NCBI GenBank assembly: GCA_002359185.1
Contig: DEML01000030.1
Coordinates: 3,234-16,668 of the forward strand
Length of the DNA: 13,435 nucleotides
Direction of reading: 5' to 3'
Source of the DNA: Planctomycetaceae bacterium UBA2671
Lineage (GTDB): Bacteria > Planctomycetota > Planctomycetia > Planctomycetales > Planctomycetaceae
Shown here in pieces: positions 4,168 to 12,253 of this stretch. A model generated the notes under the pieces. The model was not told the DNA's origin and did no database searches. It saw only the letters and a program-made list of their open reading frames with translations. Made by a program: the position numbers and the translations under genes. Positions within the stretch are counted from its first letter, which is position 1. Each line of letters begins with the position of its first letter.

Positions 4168-6768
4168 ATGACGAGAATTAACACAAACGTCGCCTCATTG
4201 CGAGGCTTACGTAGTTTGAACCGGGCGAATGACCTGCAGAACACCGCATTGACGCGGTTGTCAACAGGTTTGAAGATCAACTCCGGTAAAGACAATCCAG
4301 CCGGCTTGATTGCTGGCGAAACTTTACGTTCCCAGATTTCTTCGATTGAGCAATCGATCAAGAACAGTAACCGAGCTAATAACGTGCTGGCGACAGCGGA
4401 TGCGGCTCTGGGCGAAGTCAACAACCTGCTCAATCAGGTTCGTGGACTGGTTCAGGAAACATTGAACAGTGGTGCGTTGTCACAATCGGAAGTTGAGGCG
4501 AATCAGCTTCAGGTGGACGCGGCTTTGTCTGCGATCAACCGAATTTCCGCCAATACAACATTCGCCGGCGACAAACTGATCGACGGCAGCAAAGCTTTCG
4601 TGACGAATCTGACAAAAGCAGATTCTGCAAAACTGGCTGACTTCCAGATTAACGAAGCTGTCTTCAGTACATCTTCTACCATCGAAATTGAAGCTGCGAT
4701 TACGCAGGCTGCAGAAAAAGCTGAGTTGCGATATGGTGGTGGCAACCTGAATTCAGCTTCCACGGTTGAACTTTCAGGCTCCAAAGGATCTCAGGTTATT
4801 TTCCTGGGTGGAGCCAGTACAACCGGTGACATTAAGAACGCGATTAATGCTGCTTCTGATGTGACAGGTGTTAAAGCCAGTTTTGATCCTGGTTTGACGT
4901 TTGGGCTCGAAGCGACTCAATCGTTTGCGAATGTCAATACAGGGACTGCGAGTGTGAATACTCTGGATGCACAGTTTGGTGCAACGAGTACGGCGTTGTC
5001 GACTTTGACGTTCACGGATGCTCGAGCGACTCAAACTCAGGGTTCGGATGCTACTCTGGGTGGTACGATCAGCGTTGTGTTTGTGGATAACGTGACTGCC
5101 GGTACGTCAACCAATACGGCTTCTGTTTCCAGTATCGCAACCACAGCCAGCGGCAACACGACAATCACCATCGAAATCGGAAACGAAACCAACGGTACAG
5201 CCGCTGTGACTTCGACGATTGCCGATATTACCGCTCTGATTAACAGTGGAACGTCTGCTAATGCAGTCGCTGCCCGTAGTTTCATCAGTGCCTCCGGTTC
5301 CACAGCAGTGACAGTTTCAACTGCCGCTTCTGCTGACCTGACTGGTGGTAGCGATGTTGCAGATATCAAGTTCCTGGATAACCGGAATGATGGATCTGGT
5401 GGATCTGTCAGTGCACTGGGTGGTGAAGTGTTTGTGCAGTTTGTCGATGCCGCATCGGGCACTTCAACAGCAGCAGCTTCGATTTCCAGTGTGACAACGA
5501 ACGCAGAAACTGGTGATACGACGATTCAGATTCAACTGGGTAAAACCAGTGGAACGACGACCTCGACGATTGCCGACATTCTGGCTCTGGTCAACAGTGG
5601 AACCTCTGCGAATGCGATTGAAGCTCAGAGTTTCATCTCTGCAGAGGCTTCTTCTGCGAATGCTGCGAACACGTCAACGTTCTCTGTGCAGACATCAGCG
5701 ACGCAGTTGCTGGGTGGTAACGATGGATCCAATAATGATATTACCTTCAACGATGCCCGAGCCTATGGCACCGAAGGGGTTGTCAATGTGGTCTTCGCTG
5801 CGACCAGTGCTGCTAACGCAACACTGTCTGTGAGTGTAGCCGCAACCGGTACTGCAGATAACACCATCACAGTGAATCTGGCGACCGACGCGTTTGGTAA
5901 CATCACTTCAACAGCAGATGACATTCGTACTTTCATCTCGACAGACACCAGCGATGGAGCGGCAACCGCTCGTGGTCTGGTGAATGTTGAAGTTGAAGGG
6001 AATGGTACTGAAACGGTGACTGCTCAAGCTCAGCAGACGGTTGACATTGCCAGCCGAATTCTGAAATTGAACAGTAGTGAGTTCGGTGAAAATGAGTTTG
6101 TCGCGGTGAATGTGCTCGATGGAGGCTTCACAACGACAACTACGGATAATGTCACCGAAAGCAGCCGGGATACGGGTAAAGATCTCGAAGCCGTTATTAA
6201 CGGACAGGTTGCTCAGACGAGTGGCTTGCAGGCTCGAATCAAAACTGCGTCTCTGGATGCCTCGTTGAGCTTCAATGAAGATAACAACGTTCGTGGTCGC
6301 CGTGCGAATGTCACGATTACTGGTGGGGGTTCTCTCTTCCAGATCGGTCAGGAAGTTTCGGCCGCCGGTCAGATCGGTATCGGTATCGAAGCGGTCAATA
6401 CTGCCCGACTCGGTGGTATTGCCGGTAAACTTTACGAACTCGGATCCGGAGCCGGTAAGAGCTTGCTCGATATCGGTCCTGATACCCCAGGCAGTGCCCT
6501 GGTCGACATTGTCGAACAGTCGATCAATCGTGTTTCGACTCTGCGTGGTCGACTCGGTGCGATCCAGAAGAACGTGATCGACACCAACGTGAACTCGCTC
6601 GGAGTTGCTCTGGAAAACATTTCCGAAGCCCGATCGGTCATCGTTGATACCGACTTCGCCGAAACGACAGCCGAACTGACCAAGTCTCAGATTTTGAGTC
6701 AGTCTGGTATTTCGGTTCTGGCGATTGCTAACCAAAACCCATCTCAGGTACTGTCCCTCCTGGGATAA
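4168..6768 (+). CDS. Large flagellin with repeated surface domain
   Basis: 866-aa flagellar filament subunit. N-terminal D0/D1: residues 1 to about 140 (MTRINTNVASLRGLRSLNRA, then LSTGLKINSGKDNPAGLIAGE). C-terminal D1/D0: about 779-866 (INRVSTLRGRLGAIQKN, ISEARSVIVDTDFAE, ending NPSQVLSLLG). Both ends are intact, and the missing signal peptide fits flagellar export. The middle is far larger than in ~500-aa flagellins. It has an ELSGSKGSQVIFLGG segment and then three tandem repeats at about residues 280-399, 400-524 and 525-630, each opening (L/I)xFxDxR and carrying a STIADI-ALINSGTSANA-type segment as in flagellin hypervariable inserts. Repeats 1 and 2 are still close at the DNA level, suggesting recent duplication. 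It has its own terminator and probably its own promoter. No FliD, FliS or other flagellar gene is adjacent. Confidence 0.96.
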   Translation: MTRINTNVASLRGLRSLNRANDLQNTALTRLSTGLKINSGKDNPAGLIAGETLRSQISSIEQSIKNSNRANNVLATADAALGEVNNLLNQVRGLVQETLNSGALSQSEVEANQLQVDAALSAINRISANTTFAGDKLIDGSKAFVTNLTKADSAKLADFQINEAVFSTSSTIEIEAAITQAAEKAELRYGGGNLNSASTVELSGSKGSQVIFLGGASTTGDIKNAINAASDVTGVKASFDPGLTFGLEATQSFANVNTGTASVNTLDAQFGATSTALSTLTFTDARATQTQGSDATLGGTISVVFVDNVTAGTSTNTASVSSIATTASGNTTITIEIGNETNGTAAVTSTIADITALINSGTSANAVAARSFISASGSTAVTVSTAASADLTGGSDVADIKFLDNRNDGSGGSVSALGGEVFVQFVDAASGTSTAAASISSVTTNAETGDTTIQIQLGKTSGTTTSTIADILALVNSGTSANAIEAQSFISAEASSANAANTSTFSVQTSATQLLGGNDGSNNDITFNDARAYGTEGVVNVVFAATSAANATLSVSVAATGTADNTITVNLATDAFGNITSTADDIRTFISTDTSDGAATARGLVNVEVEGNGTETVTAQAQQTVDIASRILKLNSSEFGENEFVAVNVLDGGFTTTTTDNVTESSRDTGKDLEAVINGQVAQTSGLQARIKTASLDASLSFNEDNNVRGRRANVTITGGGSLFQIGQEVSAAGQIGIGIEAVNTARLGGIAGKLYELGSGAGKSLLDIGPDTPGSALVDIVEQSINRVSTLRGRLGAIQKNVIDTNVNSLGVALENISEARSVIVDTDFAETTAELTKSQILSQSGISVLAIANQNPSQVLSLLG

Positions 6769-6815
6769 TCTGAGTGAACCCTCGAAGAGGGTGAAGACAG
6801 CATGACGCTGATACG

Positions 6816-6851
6816 CTCCCCGACTTCATGATGAGGTCGGGGAGTTTTTTT
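6816..6851 (+). terminator. Intrinsic terminator of the flagellin gene
   Basis: CTCCCCGAC (6816-6824) and GTCGGGGAG (6836-6844) form a perfect 9-bp stem, followed by seven T (6845-6851). Confidence 0.92.
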
Positions 6852-6860
6852 GTTTAGGCG

Positions 6861-6929
6861 TTAGGGTTTAGGGTTTAGGGTTTAGGGTTTAGGGTCTGGG
6901 GTTTGGGGTTTGGGGTTTGGGGTTTGGGG
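6861..6929. repeat. Telomere-like heptamer tandem repeat
   Basis: Reading the + strand: TTAGGG, then four TTTAGGG (6867-6894), one TCTGGGG, then four TTTGGGG (6902-6929). A single-base change separates the two blocks, and TCTGGGG sits at the boundary. The G-rich strand could form G-quadruplexes. It begins 10 bp after the flagellin terminator and supplies the last codons and the stop of the minus-strand gene. It is an internal simple repeat; nothing here suggests a chromosome end. Confidence 0.9.
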
Positions 6930-8251
6930 TTGAAATGGGGGTGCCATGTTTTTGGTAGTTCTTTTTGTGTTTCTTTGAGGATGCTCCAGAGGGTTTGTCT
7001 TTGGGGGATTGGGATTTGGAAATTGTCGTTATCTTCGCTGGTGTTCAATGTCAACTTGAGTTGATTGATGATCGCGTTGAGCAGGTTTTCTGGTAATGCC
7101 TGGAATGATTTTGAATAGATGAGATAGCTGCAGGGGTATTTGAAGAGTCTGTTTGTCAGGTCGAATTGGCGAAGGGAGCGGCCTTGAGGATCGAAGGGGC
7201 CTTTGGCCTCGAATTCATTTTGAAACTGACTGGTTCCCTGAATTGGATTGGTCAGGCGTGCTTCCTGTTTGAACAGGAGGCCTGCAACGATGCGATTGGC
7301 AATGAGATTCAAACGGTAGTGATCTTCTTCTGAGAGTTTCGCTTCTGTCCCTTCCCTTGAAACGTGCTGCGAGTTGCGTTCTTCCCAATAGACACGCCAT
7401 TCGATATTGGCAGCAGTGATGAGATTGTGCATATTGACCTGATGTTCCAAAACCATGAGTGCAACAATATCACTGTGTGACGTCGGGTATGGTGTGGGAT
7501 CGAATTTTGAGGATAAGTCGATCAGATTGGAACCCGACTTCTGATCGATTGGTGACCACTGGTTTGTCTCTTCGCTCCAGAGATTGCCCATGTGCATTTG
7601 CTGGCCATGAGTTCCAGTGACATACCATCCTCCCCAGCGTTCACTCAGTGGACTTCGGTCAGTCGTGCGATAAGCAACCGATTGCAGCATGGGCATTCCC
7701 GTACGATCCGTATGAACAGAGCGAACGATATGGCCGGGGATCCGATCGGTATGCGATGAGGCATGGCAGAGCAGACACTGGCCGAGTTGTCTGTCGATTG
7801 TTACAGGGCTGATCTGTTTGTGTTGATCGATGGTGTAAAACACGGCTCCGAGTTTTGGATCTGCCACAGAGATTTCGATAATTTCCCCATCCGGTATCCA
7901 GCCGACGTAGACATCATCGTTGAAGTAGACTGCTCGGGGGGTCTGAGGGGAAATAAATCTTCGTTGTCGACTGGTTTTGGAAAACACCAGGGTTTGAGAT
8001 GTTGTTGAGATGTCCAACGCGTTGAGAAATGAATCGAGATAGCCGCGTTGCTGTGAGTATTCCAGAGTCACATTCCCAGATTTCAGATTTTGTACGAGTT
8101 CGGAAATGCGATTGTCTGGATCCGTTTCTGAATAATTAATGGGTGGTTTTTCAAATTCGATTTGGCCTAATGCGAGATCGGGAAGAGAGAAAATGAGAAG
8201 ACAGGAAATGAAAAAGGCCTTCCCAGGCTTATTGGATTCAACATGAAGCAT
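6875..8251 (-). CDS. Secreted single-CXXCH (cytochrome c-like) protein
   Basis: 458 aa from ATG 8251. An upstream in-frame TTG at 8269 has no ribosome binding site, while GGAAA lies 7 nt before the ATG. Residues 1 to about 29 form a signal peptide (basic start, FFISCLLIFSL, then ALG-Q), so the protein is exported. C159-LL-C162-H163 is a covalent heme-binding motif, followed by the conserved-looking segments IPGHIVRSV, RWGGWYVTGTHG and HMGNLW. This resembles a family of uncharacterised planctomycete and proteobacterial proteins with one heme site; an electron-transfer role is inference. The last ~18 residues (NPKPQTPNPKPQTLNPKP) are encoded by the telomere-like repeat, so the native C-terminus was probably near HFNPK or shorter and was replaced when the repeat entered. 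Divergent from the next gene; no partner genes alongside. Confidence 0.85.
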   Translation of the reverse strand: MLHVESNKPGKAFFISCLLIFSLPDLALGQIEFEKPPINYSETDPDNRISELVQNLKSGNVTLEYSQQRGYLDSFLNALDISTTSQTLVFSKTSRQRRFISPQTPRAVYFNDDVYVGWIPDGEIIEISVADPKLGAVFYTIDQHKQISPVTIDRQLGQCLLCHASSHTDRIPGHIVRSVHTDRTGMPMLQSVAYRTTDRSPLSERWGGWYVTGTHGQQMHMGNLWSEETNQWSPIDQKSGSNLIDLSSKFDPTPYPTSHSDIVALMVLEHQVNMHNLITAANIEWRVYWEERNSQHVSREGTEAKLSEEDHYRLNLIANRIVAGLLFKQEARLTNPIQGTSQFQNEFEAKGPFDPQGRSLRQFDLTNRLFKYPCSYLIYSKSFQALPENLLNAIINQLKLTLNTSEDNDNFQIPIPQRQTLWSILKETQKELPKTWHPHFNPKPQTPNPKPQTLNPKP

Positions 8252-8263
8252 GATTATTTCCAG

Positions 8264-8279
8264 CTGCAATGTCTTGCAG
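8264..8279. repeat. Short inverted repeat at the start of the CXXCH gene
   Basis: CTGCAA (8264-8269), TGTC, TTGCAG (8274-8279): a perfect 6-bp stem just upstream of ATG 8251 on the minus strand. It could lie in the leader; significance unknown. Confidence 0.25.
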
Positions 8280-8339
8280 TAAGTAAATTGATGAGTGAAA
8301 AACTATCGTAAGCTTCCAGGCGAACATGATAACAATTTC

Positions 8340-8388
8340 ACACATAAACACAGAGGCCTGTTTTGATGTGTAAGTCAGGCCGTTTTTT
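8340..8388 (+). terminator. Orphan terminator-like hairpin in a divergent intergenic region
   Basis: GGCCTG (8355-8360) and CAGGCC (8376-8381) with G TTTTTT after it make a terminator-like structure on the + strand. Both flanking genes read away from this region, so it closes no visible gene. ACACAT (8340-8345) can pair with ATGTGT (8366-8371), which is interleaved with the first stem, so the two form either alternatives or a pseudoknot. It could be an attenuator in the leader of the gene at 8508, or the end of a small RNA. Confidence 0.45.
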
Positions 8389-8507
8389 GCAGTTGTCATT
8401 CCTGCAGGGTTGATGATCGGCGCAGAATGGGGATGATAGTAGTGCACGATTTGCGGGTGTGCTCTCCCGTGGAATTTCCGTTGTTCTAACCTTGATGAAG
8501 ATTCGCA

Positions 8508-11500
8508 ATGCCAACCGACTCCTCTACGTTTATCAATTTGTTTGGACTCGACCAGGAACGTTCTCTCGGTTTCCTGAAGAAAACAACCGAACGGGAAGAA
8601 TACGAACGACGGCTCGTCACTCACGCCAATCTGCAACTCAAGGCTGCCGGGCTGCCATGTGTGCCATCGGATGCGGATGAGAGGATTTTTGACCTTTCGG
8701 AATCGTTGCTCGAAAATTATCGGGAGAAGAATCGCCTGCTGCGGTCTTCACCGATTCCGGTTGATCAGCGGATCGAGAATTATCTGGATCGCTATTTTGA
8801 ATCGTTGAATCTGGAGACGCCGCTGCGACTGCCGGATCAGACATTGACGCTGGATCGTCATGGGATGGGACGAGCGTTGTCACTGCCCGCGAATGGGAAT
8901 TATTATAAGAACGATCTGGTCCATTCTTATCGTGTCAAGAATGGAGTTCTGCACAATCCGCGGCACGACCGTCGTACGACGAAAGGGACGTTTCATGTCG
9001 CTGAGGGTGGGCTGCCGATTTCCGGGGATAAGAAGGCGGTGCCGAAGCTGGTGTTTGCAAACCTGTTCAAAGCGGCAATGGATCCGCCGCAGGAGTTTCT
9101 CGAACTCCCCTTCACATCCGATGCTCCGGAAAAAGCACATGCGTTTGTCTCTCTGTATTTGCGTCCGTTAGTTGCTCCCAAGGTGCCGGGTTACGGAACG
9201 CACAAAAGCATGGAGATCCGCTTTTTCGCACCGGGATCATTGGTGAGCAATCTCGATTTTGTGGAATCAATTTTCGGAAACGCGGGCGACCCTCTGCTGC
9301 CCGATAATGATGCCGGGCTGGATGTTGAACACTGGAGTGGACACACCGGCTGTGTCGTTCTGGCTCCACAGATGTTGACTTTTACGAAGAAAGAATTGGG
9401 GCTGCCTCATTATGATGATGCGACTGCTCGTCAGCGTCGTGACAGTATGTGCTGGAAGGAAGAGTCCGAGCTTTATAACGATGGTCAGCCATTCAAGATT
9501 ACCTGCCGGGATAAGAGTGGGGTGGTCATCACGCTGATTGCCGACAACTACTTTGGCTATTGTAAGAAGGAAGTCAAAACGCAAATCAGTTATGCAACCA
9601 ATCTCTATGGGAATACGGAAGAAGAACATGCCGGGGGAGCGATTGCGTTTCGCAGCTACTCTCTGGGAGAAAAATTCCAGGCCAAGAGTATGCAGTACAA
9701 CGCGCAGAGCTTTGAGGATGTCGTCAAGCGCTACTCGGATTTCATTGATGTGATGCCCGAAGGCTATGGCGTCGACAAGAACTTTCCGAATCTGATTTAT
9801 GTGCCTGAGGATGCTCTGGCGATGCTGACGGCTCAGAGTATTTCCTGGACCAAGGATGGGAAGAAGCAGGAGATTCCGTTATTGCCCGGTCAGGTTTATA
9901 TGACGCCGAGCGGGTATCAGATCCGTATGGAAAAGCATCCGCATGCACCGAGCTGGCGATTGATTGGAACGGTCGCTGAGGGGACATTCTGCCATAAGCC
10001 TTGCACTGTGAGCGGTGGTGGTAAAAGTGAAATCAGTAAGTCGCTGGTCGACTACATGCACTATGGACCGTTGTTTGTTTCGAATCTGGAGCAGGATTTT
10101 GAACGGATCCAGGGGATTCTCGACAAGCCCGATTTCCATCTTCGCTGGAAGGAAGACTATGCCGAGAAGCCCGATTACGGCAATCGAGATTCCAGACCGA
10201 TTTTTGGTCCCCAGCGATCTCTTGGCAGTGTTATTAAGTTGTTGACTCCTTCAGCTGACTATAACGACGAGTATAACGAATGGCTGGCCTCGATTCCTGA
10301 TTATCTGCTTTCGCTGCTGTTCATCATAAAGCGATTCGAGGAGGAACATTGGGAAGAGAACTGGACCGAGCCATTCGGGGTCGACCTGGTGAATGGACAG
10401 CCGGGGCACGAATTGAAGTTCCGGGATCGCACACTGGTTGGAACCTATTTGCGAGTCGGCTTTCTGGGGCCACGCAAATGGCGGACATTCAAATTGCGTC
10501 AGGACTTTTCACCTGCGAATAAGATTCAGACAGAAGATGACATTTCGGCCTCGATGGTCGTCCCAGCCAGCAAGTTGAAGAATCTGTCGAAATCCGAAAA
10601 TGTGGACAGTCTGAAGTTTCTGATCAATTGTGAATATCGACTATTCCAGCGACCGGATGAGGCGATTCATCGTGGCTTTGATAAGCAAGCTGAAGCGGAT
10701 CTGGCGGGGATGAGAAATTTCATTTCGAATTTTGCTCCCCTGACCCGCGAAGACATTCTGCAGATGGCAGAGAAGGTGGTTGATTTCGACGCGTTCAGTA
10801 AGCCGATGCAGGAACTGCTCACTTCGATGATTGAGGATGAGGATTCCGAATACGTGGTCTGCTCGGCGAATCCGCGAAAAATTGGCGATGCGAACAGTAA
10901 AAATCCTCGCTATCTGCAGGCTCGTCCGGATATGAGCAATGCGTTTCCGAGTTATGTAGCCGAGCGGGGTTTGCGGTTGCATCGCATCATTCCGACAGAT
11001 GAAGCGGTGCCGTTCCCAGTGCATGGTGTGCTGATGGGACGTCGCAATAATCCTCCTGATAAAGAGGCGGGTATTCGTTCGCTGGCGGTTTATAATCCGA
11101 TTCATTACCAGGAACTTCCTGAGCTGTTTATGGATTTGATTTGTTCGCTGACCGGAAAAAGTCCGTCAACGACAGGCTTTGGTAGTGAGGGAGCGTTGAC
11201 GAAGGGGCCGTTCAATATGTTGCGATTCGCGGCTGATTTGAACTCGGCTCTGGTCAGTTATCTGCTGACAGGCCTCAAAGGGTTTTCGACGGCAGCGGGA
11301 CATATTGGACCTGAAGTGCAGGTTGATCACGATATCAGTCTGCTGGTACCGGAGGTCTGGAGTCGACTTGAGCCTCATGAACAGGACCCTGCTTATTTGA
11401 TCAAAGAGGGAAGTCTTGAAAAGCTGGAGGATGTCGAATTCAATGGCGAGAAAATCGAGCAGTCCCGGCTTGGATATCGGATGACGCGCCGGTTTGTGCG

Positions 11501-12023
11501 AAATTACTTTGGACGCATTTTCGATCATCCGATCAGTGTGTTCGATGAGAAAATTCTCAAGCCGGAATCACAGGATGAGGAATCGTATTACGATGGGATC
11601 AAATACATCTGCGAGGCTCATCGTCAGGTGGCTGAGCAGTATCTGGCGGATGGAACCGTCGATCAATTGTGCCCTCCCCTGCAGTCGCTGGTAAAAATGA
11701 TGGCGAAAGGTTCGGATGATGGCGTGACGGTGCACGATCCGGAATTCCGTAAGCAGTTTACGCGAGAGAATCTGCTGGAGAGCGAATGGTATCAGGAACG
11801 ACTCAAGGCCAAGCAGGTTGTTGATCTGAAGTTGATGCGACGCCATCAGGAGTATCTGGAAAAATGGAGCCAGCAGCCGGATGCGGTTCAGCTTTCCGAG
11901 CGGATGCGGATCGACGATCGAAAAGCGTGGGTGGAACGTCAGATCGCTGAGATCAAATCGGAAGATTATCTGGTATCCCTTGTTGGGACGATTGGTGTGC
12001 AGCCGAACTGGGGGGACGAATAA
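8508..12023 (+). CDS. Probable PPi-type phosphoenolpyruvate carboxykinase
   Basis: 1171 aa, soluble, without signal peptide. I read it as the pyrophosphate-dependent PEPCK family (oxaloacetate + PPi = PEP + CO2 + Pi), whose members are about 1100-1200 aa and known from Propionibacterium, Entamoeba and other bacteria. This rests on length and remembered family features, not on a search. Visible motifs: GYGTHKSMEIRFFAPGS (from about 229), IADNYFGYCKKEVKTQIS (344-361) with EEEHAGG soon after, and SGGGKSEISKS (502-512, Lys506), which resembles the PEPCK kinase-1 loop. A later block has FGSEGALTKGPFN and AAGHIGPEVQVDHD. The charged C-terminus ends IGVQPNWGDE. ATG 8508 is taken as the start; its Shine-Dalgarno is weak (GATGAAG). 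The stop is followed one base later by an inverted-repeat element. It may be under the attenuator-like hairpin upstream. If correct, it links PPi to central carbon flux. Confidence 0.65.
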   Translation: MPTDSSTFINLFGLDQERSLGFLKKTTEREEYERRLVTHANLQLKAAGLPCVPSDADERIFDLSESLLENYREKNRLLRSSPIPVDQRIENYLDRYFESLNLETPLRLPDQTLTLDRHGMGRALSLPANGNYYKNDLVHSYRVKNGVLHNPRHDRRTTKGTFHVAEGGLPISGDKKAVPKLVFANLFKAAMDPPQEFLELPFTSDAPEKAHAFVSLYLRPLVAPKVPGYGTHKSMEIRFFAPGSLVSNLDFVESIFGNAGDPLLPDNDAGLDVEHWSGHTGCVVLAPQMLTFTKKELGLPHYDDATARQRRDSMCWKEESELYNDGQPFKITCRDKSGVVITLIADNYFGYCKKEVKTQISYATNLYGNTEEEHAGGAIAFRSYSLGEKFQAKSMQYNAQSFEDVVKRYSDFIDVMPEGYGVDKNFPNLIYVPEDALAMLTAQSISWTKDGKKQEIPLLPGQVYMTPSGYQIRMEKHPHAPSWRLIGTVAEGTFCHKPCTVSGGGKSEISKSLVDYMHYGPLFVSNLEQDFERIQGILDKPDFHLRWKEDYAEKPDYGNRDSRPIFGPQRSLGSVIKLLTPSADYNDEYNEWLASIPDYLLSLLFIIKRFEEEHWEENWTEPFGVDLVNGQPGHELKFRDRTLVGTYLRVGFLGPRKWRTFKLRQDFSPANKIQTEDDISASMVVPASKLKNLSKSENVDSLKFLINCEYRLFQRPDEAIHRGFDKQAEADLAGMRNFISNFAPLTREDILQMAEKVVDFDAFSKPMQELLTSMIEDEDSEYVVCSANPRKIGDANSKNPRYLQARPDMSNAFPSYVAERGLRLHRIIPTDEAVPFPVHGVLMGRRNNPPDKEAGIRSLAVYNPIHYQELPELFMDLICSLTGKSPSTTGFGSEGALTKGPFNMLRFAADLNSALVSYLLTGLKGFSTAAGHIGPEVQVDHDISLLVPEVWSRLEPHEQDPAYLIKEGSLEKLEDVEFNGEKIEQSRLGYRMTRRFVRNYFGRIFDHPISVFDEKILKPESQDEESYYDGIKYICEAHRQVAEQYLADGTVDQLCPPLQSLVKMMAKGSDDGVTVHDPEFRKQFTRENLLESEWYQERLKAKQVVDLKLMRRHQEYLEKWSQQPDAVQLSERMRIDDRKAWVERQIAEIKSEDYLVSLVGTIGVQPNWGDE

Positions 12024-12024
12024 C

Positions 12025-12154
12025 GAAAGCGGAGAGGGGAAAGCGGAAAGCCGAGGGAGATCAGTCGTTCAAGGTGAATTGAAAACTTCACTCTGGGAAC
12101 GAACTCGACTCCCGATTTAAAATTCCGCTTTCGGCTTTCCGACTTCCGCTTTCC
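12025..12154. mobile_element. MITE-like element A with 30-bp terminal inverted repeats
   Basis: Left end 12025-12054 and right end 12124-12153 (reverse complement) share GAAAGCGGA, four variable bases, GGAAAGC, one G/C, GAAAGC, one G/C, GA. The interior of about 69 bp has no coding capacity. Element B (13198-13325) has the same ends in inverted order and a different interior. It starts one base after the stop codon at 12021-12023. The transcript could fold into a long hairpin, so it might also protect or end the mRNA. Confidence 0.7.
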
Positions 12155-12165
12155 ATGTCGGATCA

Positions 12166-12224
12166 TTGGAATTTGATGTGTTGTGCGATAGGCTTATGGG
12201 AGGTATTTCACAACACGATTCCAA
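12166..12224 (+). promoter_or_regulatory. Extended stem-loop upstream of the DUF6807 gene
   Basis: TTGGAAT (12166-12172) pairs with ATTCCAA (12218-12224), and GTGTTGTG (12178-12185) with CACAACAC (12209-12216): 15 perfect pairs with a 5-nt/1-nt internal loop and a 23-nt apical loop. It ends 17 nt before the ribosome binding site GGAGA (12242-12246). Without a T-run it is not a terminator. A leader RNA structure or an operator is likely. Confidence 0.45.
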
Positions 12225-12253
12225 CCTGTCACCATCAAGCCGGAGACGACCCC

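Noticed and set aside
5908..6735. 275-aa minus-strand open frame inside the flagellin gene
   Set aside because: Shadow of the flagellin coding strand; low-complexity arginine- and threonine-rich product without a plausible start.
6861..6929. Chromosome end or telomere
   Set aside because: The tract is internal with ordinary genes on both sides and only about ten heptamers; bacterial linear ends are not built this way.
12025..12154. Intrinsic terminator of the 8508-12023 gene
   Set aside because: The arms are 30 bp with a ~69-nt loop and no T-run. An effect on the transcript end is possible, but it is not a classical terminator.
12155..12253. Upstream extension of the DUF6807 protein by 33 residues
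   Set aside because: The extension abuts the inverted-repeat element and covers the stem-loop; the signal peptide and ribosome binding site place the start at 12254.
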